From NCBI GenBank assembly GCA_005884335.1, contig VBCJ01000326.1, positions 1 to 14,966 of the forward strand: DNA of 14,966 bases, in the 5' to 3' direction. Every line of letters begins with the position of its first letter. Position 1 is the stretch's first letter. The stretch comes from Betaproteobacteria bacterium. GTDB taxonomy: Bacteria; Pseudomonadota; Gammaproteobacteria; Burkholderiales; SG8-39. The position numbers and the translations under genes are program-made. The notes beneath the pieces were generated by a model. That model made no database searches, was not told the origin of the DNA, and worked only from the letters and a program-made list of their open reading frames with translations. This document shows positions 7,419-13,894 of the stretch, piece after piece.

Positions 7419-7853
7419 TCACGGCGCGATCAGGTGGCGCGCGACGTACACGGTCGCGAAGCCCGCAGCCATGAACGCGACGGTCGCCGCGATCGAGCGC
7501 GGCGACGCTCGCGAGATGCCGCACACGCCGTGACCGCTGGTGCATCCTCCGCCGTAGCGGGTGCCGATGCCCACCAGCAGCCCCGCCGCCACCAGCGCGG
7601 GGAAACTCGCGTCGACCCGGATCTCCAGCAGCGCGGCGAGGAGACCCCAGGCGAGCGGCGCGGCGACCAGGCCCGCGACGAAGGCGATCCGCCAGGAGAC
7701 GTCGCCGGCCTGCGGGCGCGCGAGGCCGCCGAGAATGCCGCTGACGCCGGCGATGCGGCCGTTCAGCACGGCGAAGAGGGCGGCCGCGGCGCCGATGATC
7801 GCGCCGCCGATCAGGGCCGATGCGGGGGTGAATGCGTTCCAGTCGATCGACAT
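7419..7853 (-). CDS. YeeE/YedE family half-transporter (first half)
   Basis: This 144-residue membrane protein starts at ATG 7853, preceded by GAGGA 6 nt upstream. A much longer in-frame extension covers the divergent receptor gene antisense and is rejected. Four hydrophobic segments are visible at about 12-31, 54-76, 84-98 and 120-139. The family signature GIGTRYGGGCTSGHGVCGIS spans 95-114, with C104 and C111. In characterised homologues such cysteines pass thiosulfate through the inner membrane by transient persulfide or hydrogen-bond contacts. It is the first gene of a three-gene operon with the second YeeE/YedE half and a ParB-fold protein. No rhodanese, sulfurtransferase or ArsR-type repressor gene lies in this window, although these often accompany such pairs. 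Confidence 0.9.
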   Translation of the reverse strand: MSIDWNAFTPASALIGGAIIGAAAALFAVLNGRIAGVSGILGGLARPQAGDVSWRIAFVAGLVAAPLAWGLLAALLEIRVDASFPALVAAGLLVGIGTRYGGGCTSGHGVCGISRASPRSIAATVAFMAAGFATVYVARHLIAP

Positions 7854-7901
7854 GGGCCGTCCTCTATGAGGGTTGTCGAGCATAATACAATCGGAGGCAA
7901 T
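7854..7901. promoter_or_regulatory. Divergent promoter region, YeeE/YedE operon vs receptor gene
   Basis: Only 48 bp separate the two divergent starts. The AT-rich core CATAATA (7881-7887) reads TATTAT on the minus strand, a plausible -10 for the transporter operon. On the plus strand CATAAT sits too close to the GGAGG ribosome site (7893-7897) to leave a useful leader. No convincing -35 box is visible for either direction. The receptor promoter may lie inside the transporter gene. Confidence 0.3.
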
Positions 7902-8870
7902 ATGAGACTTGCCCGGATTGTTCTCTCGGTGGCGCTTTCGGCATGCGGGACGGCCGCCCTGGCGCAGGCCGACTATCCCCATCGCGCGATCCGCATCATC
8001 GTTCCGCTCGCGGCGGGCGGCAACGTCGATCTCGTCGCGCGCACGCTCGCCGATCAGGTGTCGAAAAGCCTGGGCCAGCCGGTCCTCGTCGAGAACCGGC
8101 CCGGGGCGTCGAGCCTCGTGGGCACGCAGTTCGTCGCGAAATCGGCGGCGGACGGCTATACGCTGCTCGCGGTGGCGAACACCTTCGCAACCGTGCCCTT
8201 GATCGTGGCGAGCCCCGGCTACGATCCGCTGAAGGACTTCACCGGCATTACGCTCACCTGCCTCGTGCCCCAGGTGCTCGTCGTCAATCCCGGCCTCCCC
8301 GCGCAGTCGGTCAAGGAGCTCGTCGCGCTCGCAAGATCGCAGCCGGGCAAAATCTCCTACGCGAGCTCCGGGAACGGCTCGACCGGCCACATGGCGGCCG
8401 AGCTCTTCAACCGCCAGGCGGGCGTCACGATGCTGCACGTCCCCTACAAGGGCAACTCGCAGGCGCTCATCGACGTGATCGGCGGCCAAGTCGCGATGAT
8501 GTTCGATCAAGTGAGCACATCCACCCCGCAAATCAAGGCGGGCAAGGTGCGCGCGATCGCAGTCACGAGCCTCGCGCGCTCGCCGCTCCTTCCCGAGGTC
8601 CCGACCGTGGACGAGGCGGGCGTGCCGGGCTACGAGGACATCACCTTCAACGGCCTCGTCGCCCCGGCGGGAACGCCGCGCGACATTCTCGTGCGCCTGC
8701 AGCAGGCAGTTGCGAAAGCCGTGAGCGACGCGGAGCTGACCAAGCGCTTCATCGAGCGCGGCGTCGAGCTGAAGGCGAGCAGCTCGCCGGAAGACTTCAG
8801 CGATCACATCAGAGCGGAGTTCGAGAAGAAGGGCCGCCTCGCGCGCGACGCCGGCATCAGAGCCGAGTAG
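7902..8870 (+). CDS. Bug-family (TctC-like) periplasmic solute receptor 1
   Basis: This 322-residue protein is a tripartite tricarboxylate transporter substrate-binding protein. The ATG at 7902 is preceded by GGAGG at 7893-7897; the long in-frame upstream extension is shadow of the antisense transporter gene. A signal peptide covers about 1-22 (cut near ALAQA). Family motifs follow: YPHRAIRIIVPLAAGGNVD, GQPVLVENRPGA, KSAADGYTLL, PGKISYASSGNGS, HVPYKGNSQALIDVIGGQV and EAGVPGYE. The C-terminus FEKKGRLARDAGIRAE matches the usual end of the family. Such receptors bind carboxylates or related small acids; the ligand cannot be read from sequence. No TctA/TctB membrane genes are present, as is common for orphan receptors in Burkholderiales. 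The oxidoreductase gene starts 4 nt after its stop, so the two form an operon and the ligand may be that enzyme's substrate or a relative. Confidence 0.93.
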   Translation: MRLARIVLSVALSACGTAALAQADYPHRAIRIIVPLAAGGNVDLVARTLADQVSKSLGQPVLVENRPGASSLVGTQFVAKSAADGYTLLAVANTFATVPLIVASPGYDPLKDFTGITLTCLVPQVLVVNPGLPAQSVKELVALARSQPGKISYASSGNGSTGHMAAELFNRQAGVTMLHVPYKGNSQALIDVIGGQVAMMFDQVSTSTPQIKAGKVRAIAVTSLARSPLLPEVPTVDEAGVPGYEDITFNGLVAPAGTPRDILVRLQQAVAKAVSDAELTKRFIERGVELKASSSPEDFSDHIRAEFEKKGRLARDAGIRAE

Positions 8871-8874
8871 CGAT

Positions 8875-9960
8875 ATGATCGAACGCAAGCAACTGGGGAT
8901 CGCCGTGGTCGGCGCCGGGCGCATCGGGAGCCTGCGCGCGGGGCTTGCCGCCGGGCATCCTGGCGTCAATTTCATCGCGATCTCGGACGCCGATCCGGCG
9001 CGCGCGCGCGATCTCGCGCAGAGAATCGGCGCGCAGTTTCACTCCGGCGACAACCTCGCCGCGATCTCGCGTCCTGAGGTGAACGCGGTGATCGTGGCGA
9101 CGAGCGAGGGCGAGCACGTGAGGCCGGTCATGCAGGCGCTCGAGCTGGGCAAAACGGTGCTCGTGGAAAAACCGCTTGCTCTCACTCTGTCCGAAGCCGA
9201 CGGCATCCTCGCCGCGGCGGAAAAGCGCGGCGCGAACCTGCGCGTCGGCTACAGCCGGCGCTACAAGGAGCGCTACCTGATCGCCAAGGAGCAGGTGATG
9301 CAGGGGCGAGTCGGCAGGATCGTCGGCGCGAGCGCGCGCGTGTTCAACTCGCGCTCGCAGGCGCTCGCCATGCTCAAGCGCAACCCCGGCGCGACCCCGG
9401 TGGTGGACGCGCTCACCTATTACGTCGACCTCGTGAACTGGATGCTCGAGGGCGCGCACGTGACCGAGGTTTTCGCGCGCGGGCAGAAGGGTGTCCTGAA
9501 GGAAGCCGGCCACGACACCGACGACGTCACCTGGGCGATCCTCAGCTACAGCGACGGGGCGGTCGCGAACCTCGGCGTGAGCTACGCGCTGCCGGCAAAA
9601 TATCCGGCGCTAGGCCACGCGGCGCGCCTGGAAGTGCTCGGAACCGAAGGCGTGATGATCCTCGACGACGATCACACCGATCAGCTGATGTACAGCGAGA
9701 AAGGCGTTCCCCACGTCTACCTGCCCGATCACTCCGTCAACATGGTGTTCCTGCAGAGCGGGACGCCCGGCGACTGGGCGCTCGGCGACTTCTGGGGACC
9801 GATCGCCAACGAAACGCGCGCCTGGCTCGACCACCTCGCGCTCGGCAAGCCGTGCGCGCTCGCCACCCCGCGCGAAGCGCGCCGCACGCTCGAAGTGACG
9901 CTCGCGATCGAGCAATCGGCGGCAAGCCGCAAGCCGGTCGCGCTGCCCCTCGCGAAATAG
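8875..9960 (+). CDS. Gfo/Idh/MocA family NAD(P)-dependent oxidoreductase
   Basis: This 361-residue protein has an N-terminal Rossmann fold with GAGRIG at 13-18, the acidic end of strand 2 at SDAD (37-40), and the family motif EKP at 98-100 with the active-site lysine K99. The C-terminal alpha/beta domain carries D178-ALTY-Y-V-D185, the place of the usual DxGxHxxD catalytic block. Tyr182 occupies the position most often held by histidine, as also seen in glucose-fructose oxidoreductase-type members. It resembles inositol 2-dehydrogenase and related sugar or cyclitol dehydrogenases; the substrate is undecided. It follows a Bug receptor gene by 4 nt, which suggests that uptake and oxidation of one compound are encoded together. 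The protein is cytoplasmic, with no signal peptide. Confidence 0.9.
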   Translation: MIERKQLGIAVVGAGRIGSLRAGLAAGHPGVNFIAISDADPARARDLAQRIGAQFHSGDNLAAISRPEVNAVIVATSEGEHVRPVMQALELGKTVLVEKPLALTLSEADGILAAAEKRGANLRVGYSRRYKERYLIAKEQVMQGRVGRIVGASARVFNSRSQALAMLKRNPGATPVVDALTYYVDLVNWMLEGAHVTEVFARGQKGVLKEAGHDTDDVTWAILSYSDGAVANLGVSYALPAKYPALGHAARLEVLGTEGVMILDDDHTDQLMYSEKGVPHVYLPDHSVNMVFLQSGTPGDWALGDFWGPIANETRAWLDHLALGKPCALATPREARRTLEVTLAIEQSAASRKPVALPLAK

Positions 9961-9979
9961 CGACTCGCGCGCGGACGCA

Positions 9980-9996
9980 CCTGCATGGGGTGCAGG
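9980..9996. terminator. Possible stem-loop between convergent genes
   Basis: CCTGCA-TGGGG-TGCAGG forms a 6-bp stem with a 5-nt loop, 20 nt after the oxidoreductase stop and ahead of the convergent small gene's stop at 10020. No T-run follows on either strand, so this would be at best a weak or factor-assisted terminator. Confidence 0.3.
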
Positions 9997-10019
9997 GGTC
10001 GCGGCTTCGGATCCGCCCC

Positions 10020-10487
10020 TCAGACGGGGATGCGTCCGGCTGAGTCCAGACCGATGCTTTCCAAGCCGCGGCGGTGAAGCTGCTGGCGTCGCTCTTGTTG
10101 CTCCCATGGCTCCTGGCGCTGGCGCCGGTCCTGCAACCAGCGCCGGTCTTTGAACCAATAGAGTGCCGCTTGTTCGTTGGGAAAGCAGCGGACGTTGATC
10201 CCGTGCTGTCGCGCAAGCGACTCGATGTATTGCTGGGAGATCCTGAGCTCGGCGGAATCGCCCGTCAGCGCAATTCTGCCGAGTTCTTTGAAGTAATCAG
10301 GAAGTCCGTACTGCTCGACTTTGAATATCGGCCTCGAAGCATGAACCGATATGAGGATCTGCGAGCACGCGTGCTTGCGCGCCTCAGCCGCAATGGCGGC
10401 AAGAGCGTCTCGCGTTTCCTCAGCCGTTTGGCGGTTGAACAGGTCTACCTTGAGATAACCCGCCTCAACAGTAAACTCGTATAGCAT
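10020..10487 (-). CDS. SpoIIAA/STAS-like small protein
   Basis: This 155-residue soluble protein starts at ATG 10487 with GGTGAG 5 nt before it. Residues 1-120 alternate strands and helices as in STAS/SpoIIAA-like proteins: MLYEFTVEAGYLKVDLF, QTAEETRDALAAIAAEARKH, SQILISVHASRPIFKVEQYG, then IALTGDSAELRISQQYIESL and NVRCFPNEQAALYW. Uncharacterised proteins of this pattern are frequent in betaproteobacteria. No phosphorylatable serine typical of true SpoIIAA could be assigned with confidence. The C-terminal 35 residues are rich in Arg and Gln (DRRQRQEPWEQQERRQ) and look unstructured. A 91-bp element shared with the DUF1566 gene lies 53 nt upstream of its start. The role is unknown; regulation by that shared element is inferred. 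Confidence 0.7.
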   Translation of the reverse strand: MLYEFTVEAGYLKVDLFNRQTAEETRDALAAIAAEARKHACSQILISVHASRPIFKVEQYGLPDYFKELGRIALTGDSAELRISQQYIESLARQHGINVRCFPNEQAALYWFKDRRWLQDRRQRQEPWEQQERRQQLHRRGLESIGLDSAGRIPV

Positions 10488-10540
10488 GTCAGCTCACCGC
10501 AAGCAAGGTGTCGTGTCGTTCGGGATTGGCCCTCCTCCGA

Positions 10541-10631
10541 TCCCTCCGTTTCGGCCGTTTCGCCGTACGGATAGTGTAGCCCTGCCGCAATGAAACAATG
10601 TGTAACGAGATAGTCCGCACGGACTATTGCG
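10541..10631 (-). repeat. 91-bp upstream element, copy 1
   Basis: This copy aligns without gaps to 11467-11557 with 76 of 91 positions identical (my count); most of the changes are transitions. Both copies lie directly upstream of a minus-strand gene and in the same orientation to it. Read on the minus strand, each has a TAGTCCG/CGGACTA-type dyad, then a GTTAC-N5-GTTT(C/T) direct repeat with 10-bp period, then ATTGCGG.AGGGC. This copy ends 53 nt before the small STAS-like gene. It looks like a duplicated promoter/leader, or a small mobile or regulatory RNA element. Confidence 0.8.
10610..10627. promoter_or_regulatory. Perfect 8-bp dyad in element copy 1
   Basis: ATAGTCCG-CA-CGGACTAT is a perfect inverted repeat at the gene-distal end of the 91-bp element. 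In copy 2 (about 11537-11552) the same dyad is kept with one mismatch (TAGTTCG-TG-CGGACTA) that would be a U-G pair in plus-strand RNA. A transcription-factor operator is the simplest reading; the loop is short for a hairpin unless the closing pairs open. Confidence 0.45.
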
Positions 10632-10684
10632 AGCTCCGGCGCTTCGCCCCGTCGCGGAAGCGGGAGGGCCATGGGCGCAAAGGT

Positions 10685-10705
10685 CTGGGGGGCATCGCCC
10701 CCCAG
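10685..10705 (-). terminator. Intrinsic terminator-like hairpin after the DUF1566 gene
   Basis: A perfect 9-bp stem (CTGGGGGGC paired with GCCCCCCAG) with loop ATC lies about 60 nt beyond the stop of the minus-strand DUF1566 gene. On the plus strand it is followed by CTCCTTTT, on the minus strand by ACCTTTG. The stem is strong but the T-run is better on the plus strand. It probably ends the DUF1566 transcript, or acts in both directions, separating it from the next element copy. Confidence 0.55.
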
Positions 10706-10763
10706 CTCCTTTTACCGAGTCAGCGAGTCAAGTACGTGAATCCCCGAAGGATCAACCCTCCGC

Positions 10764-11456
10764 TTACTGCATCACGCAGCCGCCCCGCACCGCGCGGACG
10801 AGGTGGCTTTCGCTCTTAAGAAAGGCGACGACGTGCCCGGCGGCGAACTCCACGGTCCACGCGTCTACGGCGACGGTGGCGACGGTCGTCGACGACCAGT
10901 AGGCGGCGCCAAGGGTCGCGCTGCAGGTGAGCACGGTGCAACCGGTGCTCACGTTGTTATTGAAGGCCGGATCCACCGCCGGGTTCAGTCTCCCGTAATC
11001 GATGATGCTCAGCAGCTCCCTCACATTCGGGAGCCGCCAGTCGTTGAATCCGGCGAACCCGATGCCGTTGCCGACTTCGGTGTTGATCGCGTCGATCCAG
11101 TCCCAGACCGTGTCGGTGACGGGGGATGACCAGACAAACGACTTGAACACGTCATGGAGGCTCCCGTCGGCGCTCTTCTTCTCCCACATGAGCCCCGTGT
11201 TCAGGTCGGTGATGGTGCCGTCCCCGTTGTCCTGGTAGCTCAGCGGCCCTCCTGCCTTCACGAAGCCGTCGTCGCGCACCGTCGCACCGGTATGCGTCAT
11301 CGTGCCCATGGCCGGAGTGGTCTGCCCGCTCGCGGGGAACGTGCTGTTGCCACAGCTCGACGGCTGCGGCGGTGTGTTGTTGTTGTCCCAAGCTTCCACA
11401 GCGGTCGCCGATAGCCCCAGCCCCACCAGCAACGCCAGACTCAAAATGCTTTTCAT
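10764..11456 (-). CDS. Secreted DUF1566 (Lcl C-terminal) domain protein
   Basis: This 230-residue protein has a Sec signal peptide (about 1-22, cut near AVEA). A short Asn/Pro-rich linker follows, then a DUF1566 domain from about 69 to 226. Diagnostic motifs are NGDGTITDLNTGLMW (77-91), GFNDWRLPNVRELLSIIDY (136-154), AYWSST (185-190) and VRAVRGG (220-226). The fold is related to the C-type-lectin-like/FGE-type surface proteins, and members are exported proteins of mostly unknown role. Cysteines at 35, 173, 178 and 227 could form disulfides. GGGGAG lies 7-12 nt before the ATG at 11456. Copy 2 of the 91-bp element begins 10 nt upstream of the start, so the ribosome site is at the edge of that element. 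It is divergent from the receptor gene at 11631. Confidence 0.87.
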   Translation of the reverse strand: MKSILSLALLVGLGLSATAVEAWDNNNTPPQPSSCGNSTFPASGQTTPAMGTMTHTGATVRDDGFVKAGGPLSYQDNGDGTITDLNTGLMWEKKSADGSLHDVFKSFVWSSPVTDTVWDWIDAINTEVGNGIGFAGFNDWRLPNVRELLSIIDYGRLNPAVDPAFNNNVSTGCTVLTCSATLGAAYWSSTTVATVAVDAWTVEFAAGHVVAFLKSESHLVRAVRGGCVMQ

Positions 11457-11466
11457 GGTTCTTACT

Positions 11467-11557
11467 CCCCTCTGTTCCGGCCGGTTCGCCGTATGGATAG
11501 CGTGGCCCTACCGCAATAAAACAACGTGTAACGCGTTAGTTCGTGCGGACTATTGCG
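11467..11557 (-). repeat. 91-bp upstream element, copy 2
   Basis: This is the second copy of the element described at 10541-10631, placed 10 nt before the DUF1566 start. It also contains an 8-bp inverted pair, CCGCAATA (11511-11518) and TATTGCGG (11551-11558), only partly kept in copy 1. A possible promoter on the minus strand is TTGTTT with CGCTAT (CACTAT in copy 1) 16 nt further on. That match to sigma-70 boxes is poor and is offered only as a candidate. Confidence 0.8.
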
Positions 11558-11630
11558 GCACCTACCAACCCGTTAGGCGCCATGAATCACTGATCCTGCG
11601 TATCGCTTAGGGTCCTGTAATATCCCAAAC

Positions 11631-12599
11631 ATGGGTTTCCATGCCGTGAAAGCGTGCGCGCTCGCCGCGCTCGCGATCTCGGCGTCGGCCCAAGCCCAGG
11701 TCTATCCCGCGAAGCCGATCCGCATGATCGTCGCCTACCCGCCCGGCGGCGGCACCGACATCGTCGGACGGACGGTGGCGCAGAAGCTGGGAGAGACGCT
11801 CGGCCAGAGCGTGCTGGTGGAAAATCGCGGCGGGGCGAGCGGCAACATCGGCACCGAGCTCGCGGCGCGCGCCGCACCCGACGGCTACACGATCCTGATG
11901 GGCAACGTCGCGCCCAATGCGATCAACGTCAGTTTGTTCAAGAACCTGCCTTTCGATCCCGTCGCGGACTTCGTCCCGGTAAGCCTCGTGGCCTCCACGC
12001 CGAACATCCTCGTGGTGCATCCCTCGACGCCGGCGAGAACGGTGAAGGAAGTCATCGCGCTTGCGAAAGCGAAGCCAGGGACGCTCAACTTCGCTTCGGC
12101 GGGCGTGGGCAGCTCGTCGCATCTGGCGGGCGAGCTGTTTCGCATCCTCGCTGGCGCCGACATCGTGCACGTGCCGTACAAGGGCGCCGGCCCCGCGATG
12201 GTCGACGTCTTGTCGGGGCAAGTGCAGCTGTACTTCGCGACCATGCCGGCGGCGATGCCGCACGTGAAATCGGGAAAGCTCGCCCCGGTCGCGGTCACGA
12301 GTTCGCGGCGCTCCCAGGCCTTGCCGGATCTGCCGACGACTGCCGAGGCGGGCGTCCCCGGCTATGAAGCCTCAACGTGGTACGGGGTGCTCGCGCCGGC
12401 CCACACGCCGGCCGCGGTGATCGCCCGATTGCATGAGAATATCGTCAAGATTCTCGCCGTTCCGGAAACGCGCGCGCGGCTCGCCGACCAGGGCTTCGAA
12501 CCCGTCGGCAACTCGCCGGAGGAATTCGGCGCGTAGATAAAATCCGAAATCGCGAAGTGGGGGAAAGTAATCGGGGACGCAGGCATCCGGCCGGAATGA
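11631..12599 (+). pseudogene. Bug-family solute receptor 2, interrupted by in-frame TAG
   Basis: The open frame ends at TAG 12534-12536 after 301 residues (EEFGA). Past it the same frame continues IKSEIAKWGKVIGDAGIRPE and then TGA at 12597-12599, exactly the conserved end of Bug receptors. With the TAG read as an amino acid (Tyr is usual at this point) the length is 322, identical to receptor 1. A single TAC/TAT-to-TAG change explains it. The rest is intact: signal peptide about 1-22, IRMIVAYPPGGGTDIVGR, SVLVENRGGASGN, NFASAGVGSSSHLAGELF and HVPYKGAGPAMVDVLSGQV. The start is ATG 11631; GTG 11646 is an alternative and neither has a clear ribosome site. Loss of the last helix probably weakens folding, but a truncated working receptor, amber suppression or a sequencing error are all possible. 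It is a lone receptor with no enzyme or transporter gene adjacent in its direction. Confidence 0.85.
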
Positions 12600-12633
12600 T
12601 GGTCGGCGGCTGCGCGGGCGACGCCGTGGCGTC

Positions 12634-13725
12634 TCAGAAAATGATGCTGACTCCGGCAAGAACGCCGCTGCCGCCGACCTTCACTTCTTTGCTGGTCGTC
12701 CCGGTTGTGGCGGCGAGATACTTGTACTGCACCTGGAGACCGACCGACCCGAAGCGGAATTCCATGCCCACCAAACCCTGGTAGGCCGTCCCGCCCTGGG
12801 TCCCTTTGAGGCCACCGCTATAGAGGGCATCGGCGAAGCCCACACCGGCGCCCGCGAAAGGATAGAACCAGTCCGCAGCGCGGAGGTAATACTTCCCGTT
12901 CGCCATGATTGCGACCACCTGCTGCTGGCTGATGGCCCCCGTTCCGGTCGCGACCAGATCGTTCTTGTAGTAGAAGACCTCGCCGCCCAGGGCAAAGCCC
13001 GTCCTGTTGCGCCACTCCGCCTCGATACCGACTGCCGGCTTGGACGCAGTGTCGTAGGTGCTTGCGAAGCCGGCGACCGTCTGGTTGGCGTTAGCCAATT
13101 TAAACGCACCCCCCTTCGCAATCAGCGCAAAGTTCCAGTCGCCGCCTGGCTCGGCGAACCGGGCGATCTCCCGCGGGGCCGGCTTCGGAGCAACGCGCGG
13201 TGCGGCGACTACCGGGGCCGGCGGCGGCGGAACGCGCGGCGCGACGACCGGGGCCGGCGGCGGAACGCGCGGTGCGGCGATCGCCGGCGGCGCGGCCCCG
13301 ACCGGGCGGCTTTGCGCGAGGAAGCGGCGACCTTCGACTTCGCTCACGATGCGCACTTCTGTCTGCACCGGCCTCACGCCGGGGACGGCCTCGACCCGCA
13401 CGAAATAGCTTTGGTTGGCCGCGACCTCGAGCGTGTACGTGGCCACCGCCTGATCGCCGACGCGCAGGAAAGTCCTTCCGGGGCTGACGGTCGCGACGGC
13501 GAAGGTGCCGTTCGCCAGGTCGCCGACGCGCGCTAGGTTCACGAACACCGGCACCAGCGCGGCTACCGTTTCGCGCTCGCTCCGAAAAACGAACACCAGC
13601 GCCTTTCCGGGCGGCGGGGTCGCCCGCGAGGCGTCCTCCTGGGCGCGGACAGGCGGAGCCGCGCCCAGGAGGGCGGCTAGCAAGAAGGCGCCGCTCACCG
13701 AAAGGCCTGCGCGCAGCTCATTCAT
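12634..13725 (-). CDS. Envelope protein: DUF2846-like domain, Pro/Ala linker, outer-membrane beta-barrel
   Basis: This 363-residue protein starts at ATG 13725, chosen for GGGAG 7 nt upstream; an ATG 36 nt earlier adds a charged stretch before the signal peptide and is less likely. The signal peptide is about 1-29 (cut near VRAQ). Residues about 36-140 (PPPGKALVFVFRSERETVAA, then VSPGRTFLRVGDQ and NQSYFVRVEAVPG) resemble DUF2846, a domain of small periplasmic or lipoprotein-like proteins. Residues 142-186 are a Pro/Ala/Val linker with imperfect repeats (APRVPPPAPVV). Residues about 196-363 form amphipathic strands ending in ..GVLAGVSIIF; the terminal Phe is the usual outer-membrane barrel signal. 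It probably inserts in the outer membrane with the N-terminal domain in the periplasm. Function unknown. It is divergent from the CMD-family gene. Confidence 0.78.
   Translation of the reverse strand: MNELRAGLSVSGAFLLAALLGAAPPVRAQEDASRATPPPGKALVFVFRSERETVAALVPVFVNLARVGDLANGTFAVATVSPGRTFLRVGDQAVATYTLEVAANQSYFVRVEAVPGVRPVQTEVRIVSEVEGRRFLAQSRPVGAAPPAIAAPRVPPPAPVVAPRVPPPPAPVVAAPRVAPKPAPREIARFAEPGGDWNFALIAKGGAFKLANANQTVAGFASTYDTASKPAVGIEAEWRNRTGFALGGEVFYYKNDLVATGTGAISQQQVVAIMANGKYYLRAADWFYPFAGAGVGFADALYSGGLKGTQGGTAYQGLVGMEFRFGSVGLQVQYKYLAATTGTTSKEVKVGGSGVLAGVSIIF
13192..13290. repeat. In-frame imperfect tandem repeat coding the Pro/Ala linker
   Basis: The 9-mer AACGCGCGG recurs at 13192, 13231 and 13264, with units of 39 and 33 bp, both multiples of 3. 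The repeats encode APRVPPPAPVV-like units on the minus strand. Such repeats can change copy number by slippage without breaking the frame, altering linker length. Confidence 0.65.
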
Positions 13726-13894
13726 GGGTGAATCTCCCTGCTGTTTTTTCTTCGCTTTCATCGCGGGACCGCGGAGGATTTCCCGCTCGTCATTGTAGCG
13801 TCCAAAGGACAAAAAAACGATAATTCTTTTGTCGCGGCCGCCGCGCTCAATCAGAAAACTCGCTTCGCGCGGCGACAACTCCGGGGGCATCTCG
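13726..13894. promoter_or_regulatory. Divergent intergenic region, envelope protein vs CMD-family gene
   Basis: This 169-bp AT-richer gap has candidate -10 boxes in both directions: TACAAT on the minus strand (complement of 13792-13797) and GATAAT on the plus strand (13819-13824). Between them lies the small dyad GTCC-AAA-GGAC (13800-13810) and a run of seven A. No good -35 boxes at normal spacing were found. The dyad could be an operator acting on both promoters. Confidence 0.4.

Noticed and set aside
7434..7901. Upstream in-frame extension of receptor 1
   Set aside because: It is antisense to the transporter gene and Arg/Ala-rich; GGAGG and the signal peptide fix the start at 7902.
7419..8975. 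A 518-codon minus-strand frame spanning the first receptor gene
   Set aside because: The first 374 codons are Arg/His-rich antisense of the receptor gene; only the last 144 codons from ATG 7853 are a real YeeE/YedE protein.
10445..10672. A 75-codon minus-strand frame covering element copy 1
   Set aside because: It has no ribosome site or recognisable family and overlaps the STAS-like gene start and the repeat element; the corresponding frame is not kept around copy 2.
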